Of a DNA stretch of 64,000 bases, positions 52,230 through 64,000 are shown one piece after another. The stretch spans positions 1,054,001 to 1,118,000 of the forward strand of contig NC_042510.1 in assembly GCF_003054445.1 (NCBI RefSeq), given 5' to 3'. The notes under the pieces were generated by a model. The model did no database searches and was not told where the DNA came from. It was given only the letters and a program-made list of their open reading frames with translations. Position 1 is the first letter of the stretch. The number at the start of each line of letters is the position of its first letter. Both the position numbers and the translations under genes were made by a program. The stretch is from Pichia kudriavzevii. Taxonomy: Eukaryota; Ascomycota; Pichiomycetes; Pichiales; Pichiaceae.

Positions 52230-55200
52230 AATTTACAGCTACTATAAATATCTACATTGTGGCATAACGCTATTCCTTAACCACTGTTCTCCAATGTCAA
52301 CTCATCTAGTATTTTTTATATAAAATATCATTTCTTATTTTGTTCGCGCTGTTTGCAAAGAAATTTGTTTTACTATCATAAAATTGATTAATTTGTCTCC
52401 CAAGACCTTTTACATGTATATCATTACTATTAATGTGCTTATTCGATAGTTATCCGCATATATTCTGAATATCATCATACTTCGCTGGAAGTTTTCCATT
52501 ATATAAATTATTTTTTAGGTTCTATCGTTTTATTTACATATATATCAATGTTGTTTATTTATTGTTGATATTGAATAACTTATAAATCCATTAAAAAGGA
52601 TATTGCATAATTCTCACTATTTGGTTCTCAATGAACAGAACTTATAAATATACTTGAAGTTATTGTTTTAGTTTTCTGTATACAGTAACATTCCTAAATT
52701 CATTTGGTAAATTGAAATTATGCCATAAATAAGTTTATCGACTCAGAGACAGCTTTATAAAGATATTCCTAATCCTCTTACTAATAAAACAAAAGTTGCA
52801 TTCACTATTTTTCTGGGAGAGTCTGATTCATTTTTGTTTTTGCTCAGGAAATTTAATCGTGTTATAATATAAAAGAAGAATTTTTCTCAAGAGTACTCTT
52901 AGACATATTTATGGAGAATGAGTTTGTTTGCCTGAATGGTAAAGTAGCTAAGAATCTATACTTTTTTCAGGGTTTTTTTTATCTTGACTTAATGATTGGA
53001 ATAATAAATTAGATTTGTAAAAAAATTGACGGAATTAGTTTGAGTGGCTTCCCATGTAAATATGCTCTCTATCAGATATATTAAACATGAAAATTTATTA
53101 TACCTCATTGTACTCTCGACATTAGTTAAATCTCCAAGTTCTTCCTGGCGCAATATATTTATATAATCATAATGGAGCTAATGAAAAGAATCTTGCTCAA
53201 GCTTGCTATCTATTTTTTGACTACTGGATTTAGCGAAATATAAGGTTATTGCTTTACAGAGGCCTTTACAAGATGGATACTCATGAATATTAAGAGAAGC
53301 TAGATTTGCGTACTTTATTAATGGTAGAATCTCTTAATAACAAGTATTCTTTAGTGATGAGCTAAATAAAAATTATACGTCAAATAAATGCTACACAAAT
53401 TTAGTTCTTGAGGTAATAGAAAATGTAGAGCTCGAGTAAATCGCATGAAAAGATGAAAAATGTTACGGTTGTTTATTAATCCCATTTATTTCTGGGTAAC
53501 TGTTTCTTATTTTCCTAATATTACTAGAAAAATATAATCCAGAAAGATGTTTTTGAGTTTGTTCCAGCCATGGCATCAAATATCAAAGGATTTTCTAATT
53601 AGTTCTATTAGACTAAAGCAAAGCGAGAAAATACTCATCGTGTTTGTGATAGGTGAAACACCTATTTTGCTTCTATTGTATTTAAGGAAATTAGAAGGTC
53701 CACTTCAACATCTAGTTGGGCTACAACCTTTCTGAATAATGCTTCTTCACCAGGTACTATAATTATCAACCTTATACGGAATCTGTTAATGCGCACGTGC
53801 CCGAAACAAAATGTGTCAATACATTACTTTCACTTATACATTTATATTTTGTGCATGATATTTGGTTATATCTTCTAGTATCTCTTTAAATAGTTTTGTT
53901 ACACCCAAGGTGACTGAATATTGGTACCAAACAGTCTTCTAATTCATTGCTTGGGCTTCTAGACATGTCGTATGAGTCTGAGTAGTGAAAACATACGATT
54001 TACAACCCGCCCTTTACTATTTCGCTATACACATAGGTATTGCCTGACATTATAGCATATGTCGAAGTAAATATTATGGAATCTTTTGTATTAATAATAT
54101 TTATTTCAAAGTAATGTAATTTTCTAAGAGTTTGGCCAACAACGGGATCAAACAAGTAGTAAATATCCGAAGTGCTACTTTTCATTAAATTTTTTTTTTC
54201 CATTATTGACAAATCTTTTTCTTTGCACAAACAGTTCCATTTTTAAAGCATCAGGAGCAAGAACTCTTTAGCCGCTGCTTTTCAGGAGGCTGCAGAAATT
54301 TGTTACTGTTCTTGGTTAAATGAAGTACACTAATTTCAAACGAGGAGACCTAGTTCAAAGAATTACTATTATTGAAACTGTTCAATGTACATAGCTTTTG
54401 CCCTTTATATCGTACTGTACATTTGCAAAGTTTTCAAACTAGGAAGCAGACCGTCTCTTGACTCTGTTTACAAAACCCGAAGCTATCTTTTTTAATTTTC
54501 CTTTTATGCGTAATACAAAACCTGGAAAAATAACGAGAAGTTTTTACAATATTCGAAACTTTGCAAATTAACCCGGTCTGCAATATTTTTTGAGCAGCTT
54601 TTCACTGTTAGCTTTACTCTCTTCATTTTTGTAAACATAATGTTTTGAATGACTAGAAGGGGAACTTGTTATTATCGTAGCGCCACTTATCTCTACTGTA
54701 TTTCAGTAGTGAAACTTTAGGCCAGCCAAAATTGTCCTAAAGCTTTGGGATTTGTTAAAATCCCCTTTGAATTTCGTTTAACTATAAGTAATTATCCGAA
54801 GTCTACATTTACTATCATCCATTTTTATATTGCCAAATACTTGATAGAAACTATAGATAGCTATGAAGTTTTCAACAAATCGATTTTTTCCTCATAGCTT
54901 TCTTAATAAATTGCTGTTATATATTGTAATCCCAAAATATGAAATTGTTGATTATAGCGCCCGGCTTCAAAGCCCTGACAAATATACTCGAAATGATGCG
55001 TAAACCTTCAGCTTTGTTTTGAGGAGCTTCCTTTTGTTCTTTAGAATAAAAGGAAATAACCGTTTATATTATTCTTAACGGAAGGAAAAAGAAAGAGTTG
55101 TCAACGCGTACATATTTGTATAATAAAAGCTACGTTTCAATAAACGTCTAAGGCGGAACTGATAGTATATTTATGCTTGAAATAATTATTTTCGGGCTAT

Positions 55201-57019
55201 TTCCGTCCATAAAGCGTCTCTAGAGGCCAGCATTTAACTTCTTATAAAATCAAAAATTGGATTACTCTTACGTGATTTAATCACCAGCTCATGGAGGTCT
55301 TTTTTTTTCAATTGGGTGCTGTTTAGTAAAAAAAGTTAAGTTATATTTCCAGGCGACTTTAAGAAGGCTTCGCCTACCAAACACTAACTAAAACAAATAA
55401 CAGAGACATAGACCAGCAGTATTCTCTCTTTTGCCTTATGCGTGAATCACTTAACCTTGCCTCGATGTAAGCTCTATCCTTTTGAACATGTTTTTTTATG
55501 TTTTTACACAGACCCAATTTAATAAACTATAACTATATGTACACTTTATAAGCCATTGATTTTAGTGTAAACGAGATCGAAAAAGAAACAGATGCTCCTC
55601 GGTAATTTCACAGAAGTCAATATCTGTTTTTTTTGTACAACAATCAAGGAAAAAGTGGTTCACCGGTTTCAAATTATATGAAGTTAGGTAATTCTAAAAA
55701 GTCCTTTTGCAAAATTAAGTATGAGCTTCCAAAGTACTTTGAGAATAACATTTAGCATCGTGCAGAAACACTGACAGTAATATTCAAATATTCATCAACT
55801 AGTTTAAATGCTTCTTGTAAACCCGACTTAAAACTGCACTATCCCTAGAAGGGTTTTTTCAAAAAAAAGTTTTGAAAAAATACTCAAACTTAAAGTTCAA
55901 CGCCTGAAAAAACCTCTCACTTTTAAATCACTATGTCGTTGGCATTAATTTTAGAATGTAATAATTACCTCTGATGAAATAACATCATGGAAAATGACTT
56001 ATGTATATGTGTATTATCTCGACTGGTCTAGGTTTTGCTAGATGGAACAAAGAACTTATTGTTTATAAACTAAATAGGGTATTTTCCAAATTTCTCCTCC
56101 TGCGTGTAAGTTGGCGTACACAAAGCTTTCCTCATTTCCCACAAACCCCACATGTACTGTCCTTAGAGAAAAACAAATCTACGTGCCTTTCAGTTGCAGC
56201 CCATGGATGATCAGTAAGTAAAAGTTTGCTTTTTCGGGTTGCAAGCTCACATCAGTCTTTGATTTTGAACTTCAGTCTAAGGTATTCAAAATTCACATAT
56301 GTATTTTGAATTAATTATATTAAATAAATTATAATATATAAAGTGCATAAGCAGTATAATCAATAAATAAATGACATAAAACAAAAAAGCTATAAGTAAT
56401 GTCTAGTCGAAATTCTGCCAGTAACACTTACAACTGCTAGTATCGGAGGTTTTAGGGTCCAAGAGACCAATAAAGAGATTTTCGAAGTGAAAGCGATGAA
56501 CGCAGGCTCCAACTTATTGCTACTAGGCTTAAAAATGTTTTTCAAATGTAACAAAGAAATATAGGCGCTTGTCATAACATTTGTTAATAGATTGGATACC
56601 AATTTTAAGCTACAGAAATGGATTAGAAAGCAAGTCACGTACTTTTCCTAGTTTGGAGATGGAGGTATTAGTCCTTGTTGAATCGGTCCTTACTTGGTAT
56701 ACTAACAAATAAAGTATTTTCAATGTAAGACTACTTTTATGGTTTCATTTTGCTAAACGCTTAAAGGTGGTTTCGCCCCCAGAATTCAGATAGAGAAGCA
56801 AAACTAAGGATTTTGATTTTATTAAGAAAACTCTGTCTCGCAATAGAAGAGATTTTGAAAGAGAGACTGTTTAGGTATTCTGTTGCTTTAGTTGATGACA
56901 GCGCGCCAAGAAACATTAAGGATTATGTATTTGTTAGGTTACATCCATGAGAGAGTTTTTCAAAGTCTACTAGATTTGAAGTTGTTATATCCGCTAATAA
57001 GAAAGCAATTACACATAGA
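52230..57019. other. Central gene desert, strongly AT-rich
   Basis: Nearly 4.8 kb without a gene. A hand count of one line (52381-52440) gives 16 G+C in 60, against 21 in 60 for a KAR2 line (25501-25560). Small structures: interleaved complementary words at 54421-54581 and an A/T hairpin at 55854-55880 (both reported as findings). No tRNA or rRNA and no long tandem array seen. Confidence 0.5.
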
Positions 57020-59896
57020 GCTAAATTGATTTTAAGACCGCAACTTGTTTTAAAATATAATGGGCGCAATAAAGACAACAAATGTTTGCTTTTGAAGAAT
57101 ACCAATCATAAAATAATTTTCAGTCTCCTCTTTATTAAAGATTATAGGGCTAAGGATGATCGAAAGAGAAATAAAAAAGAATTAGTGGCGCTAGAAGCTC
57201 TACTTTTTGAAGAAGAATTAAGGTTACGGGATATATATTAACTTAGAGAGTACTTGCAAAACAATTAATGATAATGAAAAAATTGAAGAGACAAAAAAAA
57301 TGAACTTATAGGTATCAACTCCATGCGTGCAGTTAGAAGAAATTTAAAGAATGTTGATAATTATCCATTATTACTGTTTGTGCAGTCAGTTGAAGTAAAA
57401 GAAAATAATAATGTTTTAGAAGAACCTTACGATGGTGTTGATGGAATTAGAAATAAAATTCATGAAGAATTTAGAGATGTGGTGACCAATGACCAACCTA
57501 CCAGTTTACCTCCCCAAAGGGATTTGACTCACAGAATTATACTCATTGAACCTACCAAGAGTACATACAGACGCCAGTACAAATCAAGCTATTCAGAGAA
57601 ACAAGAACTGAATAAACAGGTTGATGAACTGTTGAAACTAGCCTTTATCAAGTCTGCCCCTAGTTCTTTCAATAGTTTTTTGTTACTTGTTCCAGAAGAA
57701 AGATGGTAGTATGAAAATGTGTGTTGACTATGGGTTACTGAATAACAATACGGTAAAAGACAAGTTCTCAATACCACGAATCGACAAATTAATCACATGT
57801 TTTGGAGGAGCTTCAGTATTTTCCAAGTTGGATTTGATGTCAGGTTACTTTCAAGTCAGAATCGCAGAAGATGATATTGAAAAAACAGCATTTTCCACAG
57901 ATTACGGTCACTTTGAGTGGGTTGTGATGCCTTTCGGTTTAACCAACGCCCCTAGTACTTTCCAAAGAATGATGAATAGGATTCTAGCACCTTATTTGAA
58001 CCAATTTGTTCAGGTGTACCTGGATGATATTATAATTTACTCAAAGACTGTTGAAGAACACTACAGTCACATTAGAAAAATATTGGAATTGCTCAGGAGA
58101 AATAAGCTGATTGCGAAGAAAAAGAAATGCTCATTTTACTTCAAAACCTTAGGTTTCTTAGGACATCTCATTTCAAGCAGAGGTATCCAGACTGACCCTG
58201 CTAAGATAGACAAAATCAAGAGCTGGCCAATTCCGAAAAACGCCAAAGATGCTCAATCATTCCTAGGATTAGCTGATTACGAATTCACAATTCAATACTT
58301 GAGGTCCTACTAATTCAGTAGCAGACGCTTTGTCTAGGTACCCCTACGAGGAAAATGAAGTTGGTATCAACACAATAGAATCGGTGTTAACACCAAATCA
58401 GGAACTTCTAGAACGGATCATTAAGTCGTACGATGAAGACAACGAAACTAAGGAGATATACGACATTTTAAAAGAGAATTTGCCGATCCCGAAGTCAATC
58501 CATAACCACATCAAACATTATTCAATTGAGGATAATTTACTATATTTCTCAGTGGTTAAAGGAGGAAATGATCGAAGAATTGTAGTCTCCCCTAAGTCTA
58601 AGTTGGCTCAGGAAATTATTGGTAACGCTCATGACGGTAACTCTGCTGGTCATTTTGGGTATTTCAAAACATACATGAGACTTCACCCTATGTTCTACTG
58701 GCCAATTATGCTAAAAAGCGTGAAGAGATATTGTCAAAGATGTACGGTTTGCCAGAAAACCAAACCCGAGACAACTGGTCAAAGAGGATTATTTTCCCCT
58801 CTTCCAATTCCTGAAGGAAGATGGACAGACATCAGTTTGGATTTCGTCACAGGTGTTCCCAGATGCAAAAATGGACACGATATGATTTTGGTAGTGGTGG
58901 ATAGATTCACGAAGATGGCACATTTCATCCCCACTAGGAAAACTGCAACCGCAGAGCAATGTGCAAAATTGATAGTAGACAATTGTTTTAAATTACATTG
59001 GATTCCAAAAAGAATGGTTTCAGATAATGGCATAGAATTCTTGGTACATCATCACTCTTCTCAACCACTAATCACCCTCAAACAGATGGTCAAACGGAAA
59101 GAACGAACAGAATCTTAAACCAATAACAGAGACATTATGATAGTAACGATCTCTACAGTTGGGACAAATGGTTGTCAATGGCCGAATTTGCCTACAATAG
59201 TTCCCATCAAGTCTCGATAGGTTCATCACCATTTGAAGTTTGCTATGGTTACTTACCAGACTCGCCAATGTTTATTTCTAGCAGTCGTGTTTCAAGTAGA
59301 AGGTACAGCAATAAAGCTGAAGAATTCGCATTAAAAATGAAAGTCATCATGGAAAATGTGAAAGAAAACATGATTGAAGCGCAAAGAAGTCAGGAAACAC
59401 AGCATAATAAGTCGAGAGTGTACGAAACATTTGAAGCTGGAGATTGGATATTATTACACAAAGATGTATATGGTAGTGATAGATTGTATTACAAAATACA
59501 ACCGGTATACTACGGACCCTACAAGGTTGTCAAAAAGATATCAGACAACGCTTACGAAGTTGATTTACCGAAAACGAATAAAAAGGATAGAGTAATCAAT
59601 GTCAGATGGCTTAGAAGATTCTTACAAACGGATAAACAGTTTCCCAAGGTACCCCAAGAACAATAGCTGAAGCAAGAAGTAGACTGACCGAGATTATCGG
59701 TATAGCTGGTATCGACGAAACAAACGATACATTGGATGTCTACTGGAAAGATTGTGACCCTTGTCATAGTTCAAGCATCCCATATTCATTATTTTTAGAG
59801 ATCCCAGAAGATTTACAGAAAACTTTATGGGATAATGCAAAAGCAATTGATAATGATAATAAACTCCGGGACGAAGTTTCTAAAGCGGCGGGGTAA
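57020..59896 (+). mobile_element. Broken Ty3/gypsy retrotransposon fossil (right copy)
   Basis: A Metaviridae-type fossil on the plus strand. Parts in order: pol N-terminal and protease-RT linker traces (about 57.0-57.7 kb), reverse transcriptase with the Tyr-Leu-Asp-Asp box (about 57.7-58.3 kb), a little RNase H, integrase with its His-His-Cys-Cys zinc motif and catalytic core (about 58.3-59.1 kb), and the integrase C-terminal region (about 59.2-59.9 kb). No gag and no 5' LTR recognised. It is broken, with at least about four breaks. The protein motifs are better kept than in the left copy, so it is probably younger. A candidate 3' LTR and then a tRNA-Asn gene follow it. Confidence 0.9.
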
Positions 59897-60127
59897 TGTA
59901 AAAGATCAGACAAAGGACTATCTCTCTATTTCCTAATCGGGTAATCATATAGAAAGTTAAAAAGAAGTTCTAGAAGATAATTAAATCCCTCAAAATGCTA
60001 TTTTTAAATTAAAGAATTACTATTTAAATAGAGGACATTCCATATATGTTCTCAGAGAATTAACATATAAAATATATAAGATATAACAATCAATAATCAG
60101 ATTCTAAAGTACGTACCACCAGAAACA
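59897..60127 (+). mobile_element. Candidate 3' LTR of the right gypsy fossil
   Basis: Starts TGTAAAAGATC directly after the pol stop and a purine-rich tract (AAAGCGGCGGGG), and ends CAGAAACA, giving TGT...ACA ends. It contains TATA-like ACATATAAAATATATAAG near 60069. Its end lies 17 bases before tRNA-Asn, the spacing known for Ty3-type insertion at Pol III start sites. The left boundary is inferred because no second LTR copy was found. Confidence 0.5.
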
Positions 60128-60144
60128 CTTTTAAGTCAAAGTTT

Positions 60145-60218
60145 GACTGGATGGCCAAGTTGGTTAAGGCGTGCGACTGTTAATCGCAAGATCGTGAGTT
60201 CAACCCTCACTCTGGTCG
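60145..60218 (+). tRNA. tRNA-Asn (GUU anticodon)
   Basis: 74 bases, nearly identical to S. cerevisiae tRNA-Asn: D arm and loop GGCCAAGTTGGTTAAGGC, anticodon loop CTGTTAA (GUU), T arm GTGAG-TTCAACC-CTCAC. The acceptor GACTGGA pairs with TCTGGTC, with two wobble pairs. No intron. Confidence 0.96.
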
Positions 60219-60225
60219 TTTTTTT
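60219..60225 (+). terminator. Pol III terminator of tRNA-Asn
   Basis: Seven T directly after the tRNA 3' end. Confidence 0.8.
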
Positions 60226-60299
60226 AACGGTTGCCTTCGTGATTTAGTTGATACAAGTAACTAACCATGTGGAAAGGTATTAGTCACACTTCGAATATT

Positions 60300-60720
60300 T
60301 TTACAAAATGTAAGGAATACATGTAGGCTTCAATATATTTCTCTTAGAGTCACGTTCGAACTCTTCACCATTTACCGCACCATTAATATTTTCGTGGATT
60401 CTACTTGTATCAGTTTTGCTGACCTTAACCTATTCATGTTTATCTTTGAACCTATTCAAGTACCTTACGGAATTTCTCCTGATGGCGCCTTTACCAGTCT
60501 TTCCAAAGTCACTCATTGTAGATATAATGTCTTTACTATTTTTCGTTGTCTATTTATAGTATTTCTCTAGATATATGTGGTTGTATTGTTCTGCTTCAAT
60601 GAGTAATCTTTGTACAAGGTGAAAAGTCTTTAACATTTCTTTTACCTTTTTCTCACGAGTCAAGATTTTTCCATACAATATGATGTCATGGATATATTTT
60701 TATTTCGCATAGGATTGAAC
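60300..60720 (-). mobile_element. Ty1/copia-type reverse-transcriptase trace
   Basis: On the minus strand a stretch reads like the copia reverse-transcriptase palm and following region, with a decayed catalytic box followed by Ile-Ile-Leu-Tyr-Gly-Lys. It is a short, heavily broken fossil without LTRs, older-looking than either gypsy copy. Confidence 0.4.
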
Positions 60721-61150
60721 CCCTATGGAAAAATCTTATATAAAAAGGGATCAAAAACGAACTGAAAAAAAGGAAATGACCTCTTTCTGATAAGAAATAT
60801 CAGATGTCTATTTAGCTGGACATATAGGTGGACTCACTTTTGAAGAATGAGAAAGGTAGACTTAACTATATGAACTAGAAAATAGTTAAATCCTTGTTCT
60901 AAAATCTTGGCTAAGTCGGCTAGATCGACCCCATCAGGATTGTTAAGGATGTTTGTAGTTTGATTGGTTATGGTTTTACTCAGCTGTTCTACCAGACGTA
61001 TATTTTGCAGGGTTTGGGGCCAGAGTTTCTTTTTTATTTTCTTTGAGCTACAAACCATTACTCTAATTACCATATTCTTCGTTTTGTTCAAAGCTGATTT
61101 CGCTTTAGTGTGGAATCATGTGTATTGTGTGTATAAGATTTTGTTTGAAT
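60721..61150 (-). other. Possible further decayed coding trace
   Basis: A minus-strand stretch (60834-61091) is open for 85 codons from a TTG, with Leu/Asn-rich content. It may continue the neighbouring copia-like fossil or be chance. No gene is supported. Confidence 0.2.
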
Positions 61151-64000
61151 AGCATCTAATAGAGAAAGTTACATGTAGCATAGTAGTACAAAGGATAGTA
61201 TGAACGTCCGTAAGTTCAATAATAGGCAATATAAATGCTATGCCATAATTACTTTTTATGTAGCAATTCATTCCCTGTTAGAATCGCAACTATAATGAGA
61301 AAGTGAATTGTGAGTTGGGGTGAGTCGATAACCAAGTAAAGATTCTCTCATCCTAATCCTTTGAAGTTACTCCTATTCCTTTATATAAATCTCGATTTTT
61401 TTCCCCATCAAGACAAGTATGGAAACTTTATGTAATTAAAGAACATTAATTTATGAAATCAACTTATACAAGAGGAATAAGATTTTTTTCTTTACTAATT
61501 AATTTTAATTTTTTTGTGGTTTTGCAAAGAGATTGATCAGTTGTTATATGGCTTTGCTTTTAGAGAATAAACCTTAATTTTATTTTGTGCTCTTTTGGTT
61601 TCCCTGTTTTCATTTTCACAAGTGACAGTAAAGTGATATAGCCACCAGATATAAAGGTAGCGCGGCGTTCTATATAATACATTTTTATATAACCCACTGA
61701 TAGTTAAATACCTGCCTACAGCAGAACCATTTATGATATAAATTTTGGATCAGTGTTTAAAGATGCTTTGAATGATCTAAAACTTATTTCTGCCAATCTA
61801 AATGAAAAATCCGCCATATTATAGTTGAGTGACAGCCTAGTCCTTAAATCGCGTCTTTAAGTTTCTTCACATTTTTTGCCTTCACAAATATAAGCACATC
61901 ATTTCACCGTATGTTTTTTGTTCAAAATACTGAGTCGTGCTGCAGGGAATTCATCTACAATCCTAACAATCTAAGTTTGTTAACTCCTATATACTATTCC
62001 ATTCGTTAATTTTATTTTATTTTTTCTAAAACATATTAGACGGTGCGTAAACGATGTTTATCTTAGGAAATGGCTAATCAAAAGTATCTTATTTGCATTA
62101 AATAGAAAAAAGTTTAGGAAATTATTTAAACTTCGTTCATAGACAAGCTATATGTTCTTATTTATGTAGAGAAGTTATAAGCTAATTATTTTTTTCAGCC
62201 ATTATAAGTTTAAGCATATAACTGTGTTGAAAGCCACTAAATAAGTGATAAAAAAATCAAAAGACCTACTAGTATACAGAGTTAATTCTACACTTGCTAC
62301 CCTAATTATAAAAAGAAACTATCGATGTATTTCTGTATTTCTTCTGAACAATTGGGGTTTTAAGTCTACCAACTTCTGAACCTTGATCATAGATACAATA
62401 GGTGCACAACACATACACGGTGTGTGGTATATTATGAGCAGCCAATTCACCATTTTGAAAAGCTAAAACTCTGTACCATAACTTTCAGTGGGATCCGTAT
62501 TATCAAAACTATATTTAATAATCCTATGTGCTAACTAAAGCCTGGAAGCTATATATATATAATTTAGTTTTAATTCATAAAGTTTTTTCATTGGACTGCC
62601 GGAATGTCATGGGCCTTTAAAACATTCACTGCTTAACTGGTGTAGATTCTTTGTTACACTGTGCATTGCTACTCGTCTTTCGTGTGAATTTCCCATCTCT
62701 ATTCTAATACCTGTATTTTTCTGTTTAGATTTTGGACATTGAGTTACACTACTCGCTTATGTTTGTTGTAGCTAGTTTGAACTGAATCCTGGAAGTTTAT
62801 TATCTTTTTGTGTTCTCACACCACTTGCCAAGGGACTTGAGCCTGAAAAAAAGAATGAGTTGAAAAAAATGTAGGTTTTACACAATTTTAATCATTTTTC
62901 TTAAGTATGAATATCAGCTGTCTTGTAAGATGTTTTCCATCAATAAGCTGAACTCACTTTATAGAGCACTGAATTTCATTTTTGTATAACAATTGGTTAT
63001 TTCCTTTCAGTCTGGCACTCGCTTTTATTCATTTTCCTAATAAATAGCTAATTCTGTTTCGATCAGGACTTCTAACTGTAGTGTGTACGACATCTAATTC
63101 TAGAAAGGGTATTCTCACTTCCTAGTTAAGATGTGTATCATATTCTTTTATAAAACTAAAAGCACCTAGCCTATTGAGTTTATAATACTGAAAGTCTACT
63201 GAACTAGTCATCTTTGTACACTTCTTTAGACTTAGATCCAATCTTGTTGCTTTAGTTTATTTTCTATATAGTTATTTGAATTAATCACAAGTAGCTAACA
63301 AAAGGTCCATACTTACCGATTTGTGTATTAGGATTTTTCTTCTATTTCTTTGTAGGTAGTAGTGTTTCTAGGGGTAACCTTTCAAATTGGCCCTTCTGAG
63401 TCTATTCTAGTTTGAAAAGAAAATTTCTCGCTAAATAACACATATTAATAATAGTCTTTGCTATGGAACTAATTATTTCTTGATCTAAACTATTTTTGCT
63501 CCTGAATAGAAGGACCTAGTTATTTTTTATATTAGGGCAGAAGAAATCAAAGAAAGAAGTTGAATAAAGAATAGGTATATTTGTACTAAAGTTTGCTAAA
63601 AGCGATTTAGGTGGAGCTTCTATTTATTTAAAAACCCCAATAATCTTAATAACAATAAAGGTCTTCCTGTAAACTTTTGAAAAATGTACCGGAGTATTTA
63701 AGTTAAGTCCAAACCACGAGAATAGGTCAAAAGCTGCTACTTAGTTTATGTTTCATTGCCTTTTCAGTATCTCGAGACTTCTCCGCTGTTAATAATAAAC
63801 AGTTGTCTAGTTATTTTGTTTAGGTTGGATAAAAACCTACGGAAAGACAATAGGAGCTTAGGCTATCTATTGATAGATCAATTATTTGTTTTAAGAACTA
63901 TAGAATTAAAAACAAGGCAGTAGTTGTAGATTTTAAAGATTATTTAGAGTAGATAGTAAAGGCTGTACTGAATATCAATGAGGATTTGCGGAACCAACAA
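61151..64000. other. Gene desert to the window edge
   Basis: About 2.85 kb of AT-rich sequence without an open frame of 60 codons, tRNA or recognisable element. The desert runs on past the end of the window. Confidence 0.55.

Noticed and set aside
1-64000. CRISPR arrays, bacterial-type operons, riboswitches or defence islands
   Set aside because: No regularly spaced direct repeats; the gene content, introns and tRNAs are those of a yeast nucleus.

Overview
The window is nuclear DNA from a budding yeast (Saccharomycotina). Genes are compact. Two spliced genes have GTATGT donors and perfect TACTAAC branch points, BiP ends in HDEL, and most proteins resemble Saccharomyces proteins. CTG appears to be read as leucine: two CTG codons fall on the conserved Ala-Leu-Leu-Gly just before the Walker A motif of the DRS1 helicase. 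This argues against the CTG-Ser clade. A Pichia-like species (Pichiaceae) is my best guess, but the window alone does not prove it.

Region 1 (about 0.7-39.5 kb) is a dense array of housekeeping genes. In order: a SUN-family wall protein; an unrecognised 570-residue protein; a ZRC1/COT1 zinc exporter; an unrecognised protein with a C-terminal PP1-docking-like motif; an SPS4/perilipin-like protein; an Mpv17/PMP22-family protein; the sporulation septin SPR3; the ribosomal protein gene RPS10 (one intron); PEF1 (one intron); TAF7; MTF1; NMD4; a Pho80-type cyclin; KAR2; VPS54; LMO1; DRS1; a PIR wall protein; and a MATE transporter. Several neighbour pairs match S. cerevisiae gene order (PEF1/SPR3, TAF7/MTF1, LMO1/DRS1, COT1/SFG1/SPS4). 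This supports the calls and gives a name hypothesis for one orphan.

Region 2 (about 39.5 kb to the right edge, at least 24 kb) is a gene desert, more AT-rich than region 1 where I sampled it. Its only clearly intact genes are three tRNA genes: a tightly spaced tRNA-Glu/tRNA-Lys pair on the minus strand and a tRNA-Asn on the plus strand. Two broken Ty3/gypsy fossils lie in opposite orientation, each with its 3' end facing a tRNA gene. Shorter copia-like and unassigned traces are scattered between and beyond them. The layout fits a regional centromere or pericentromere, or a subtelomere; the sequence alone does not decide.

Functionally the genic part mixes cell wall (SUN, PIR), secretion (KAR2, VPS54), metal and drug export (ZRC1-like, MATE), gene expression (TAF7, MTF1, NMD4, RPS10, DRS1) and sporulation (SPS4-like, SPR3). 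I see no CRISPR array, operon or plasmid-like system, as expected for a yeast nucleus.
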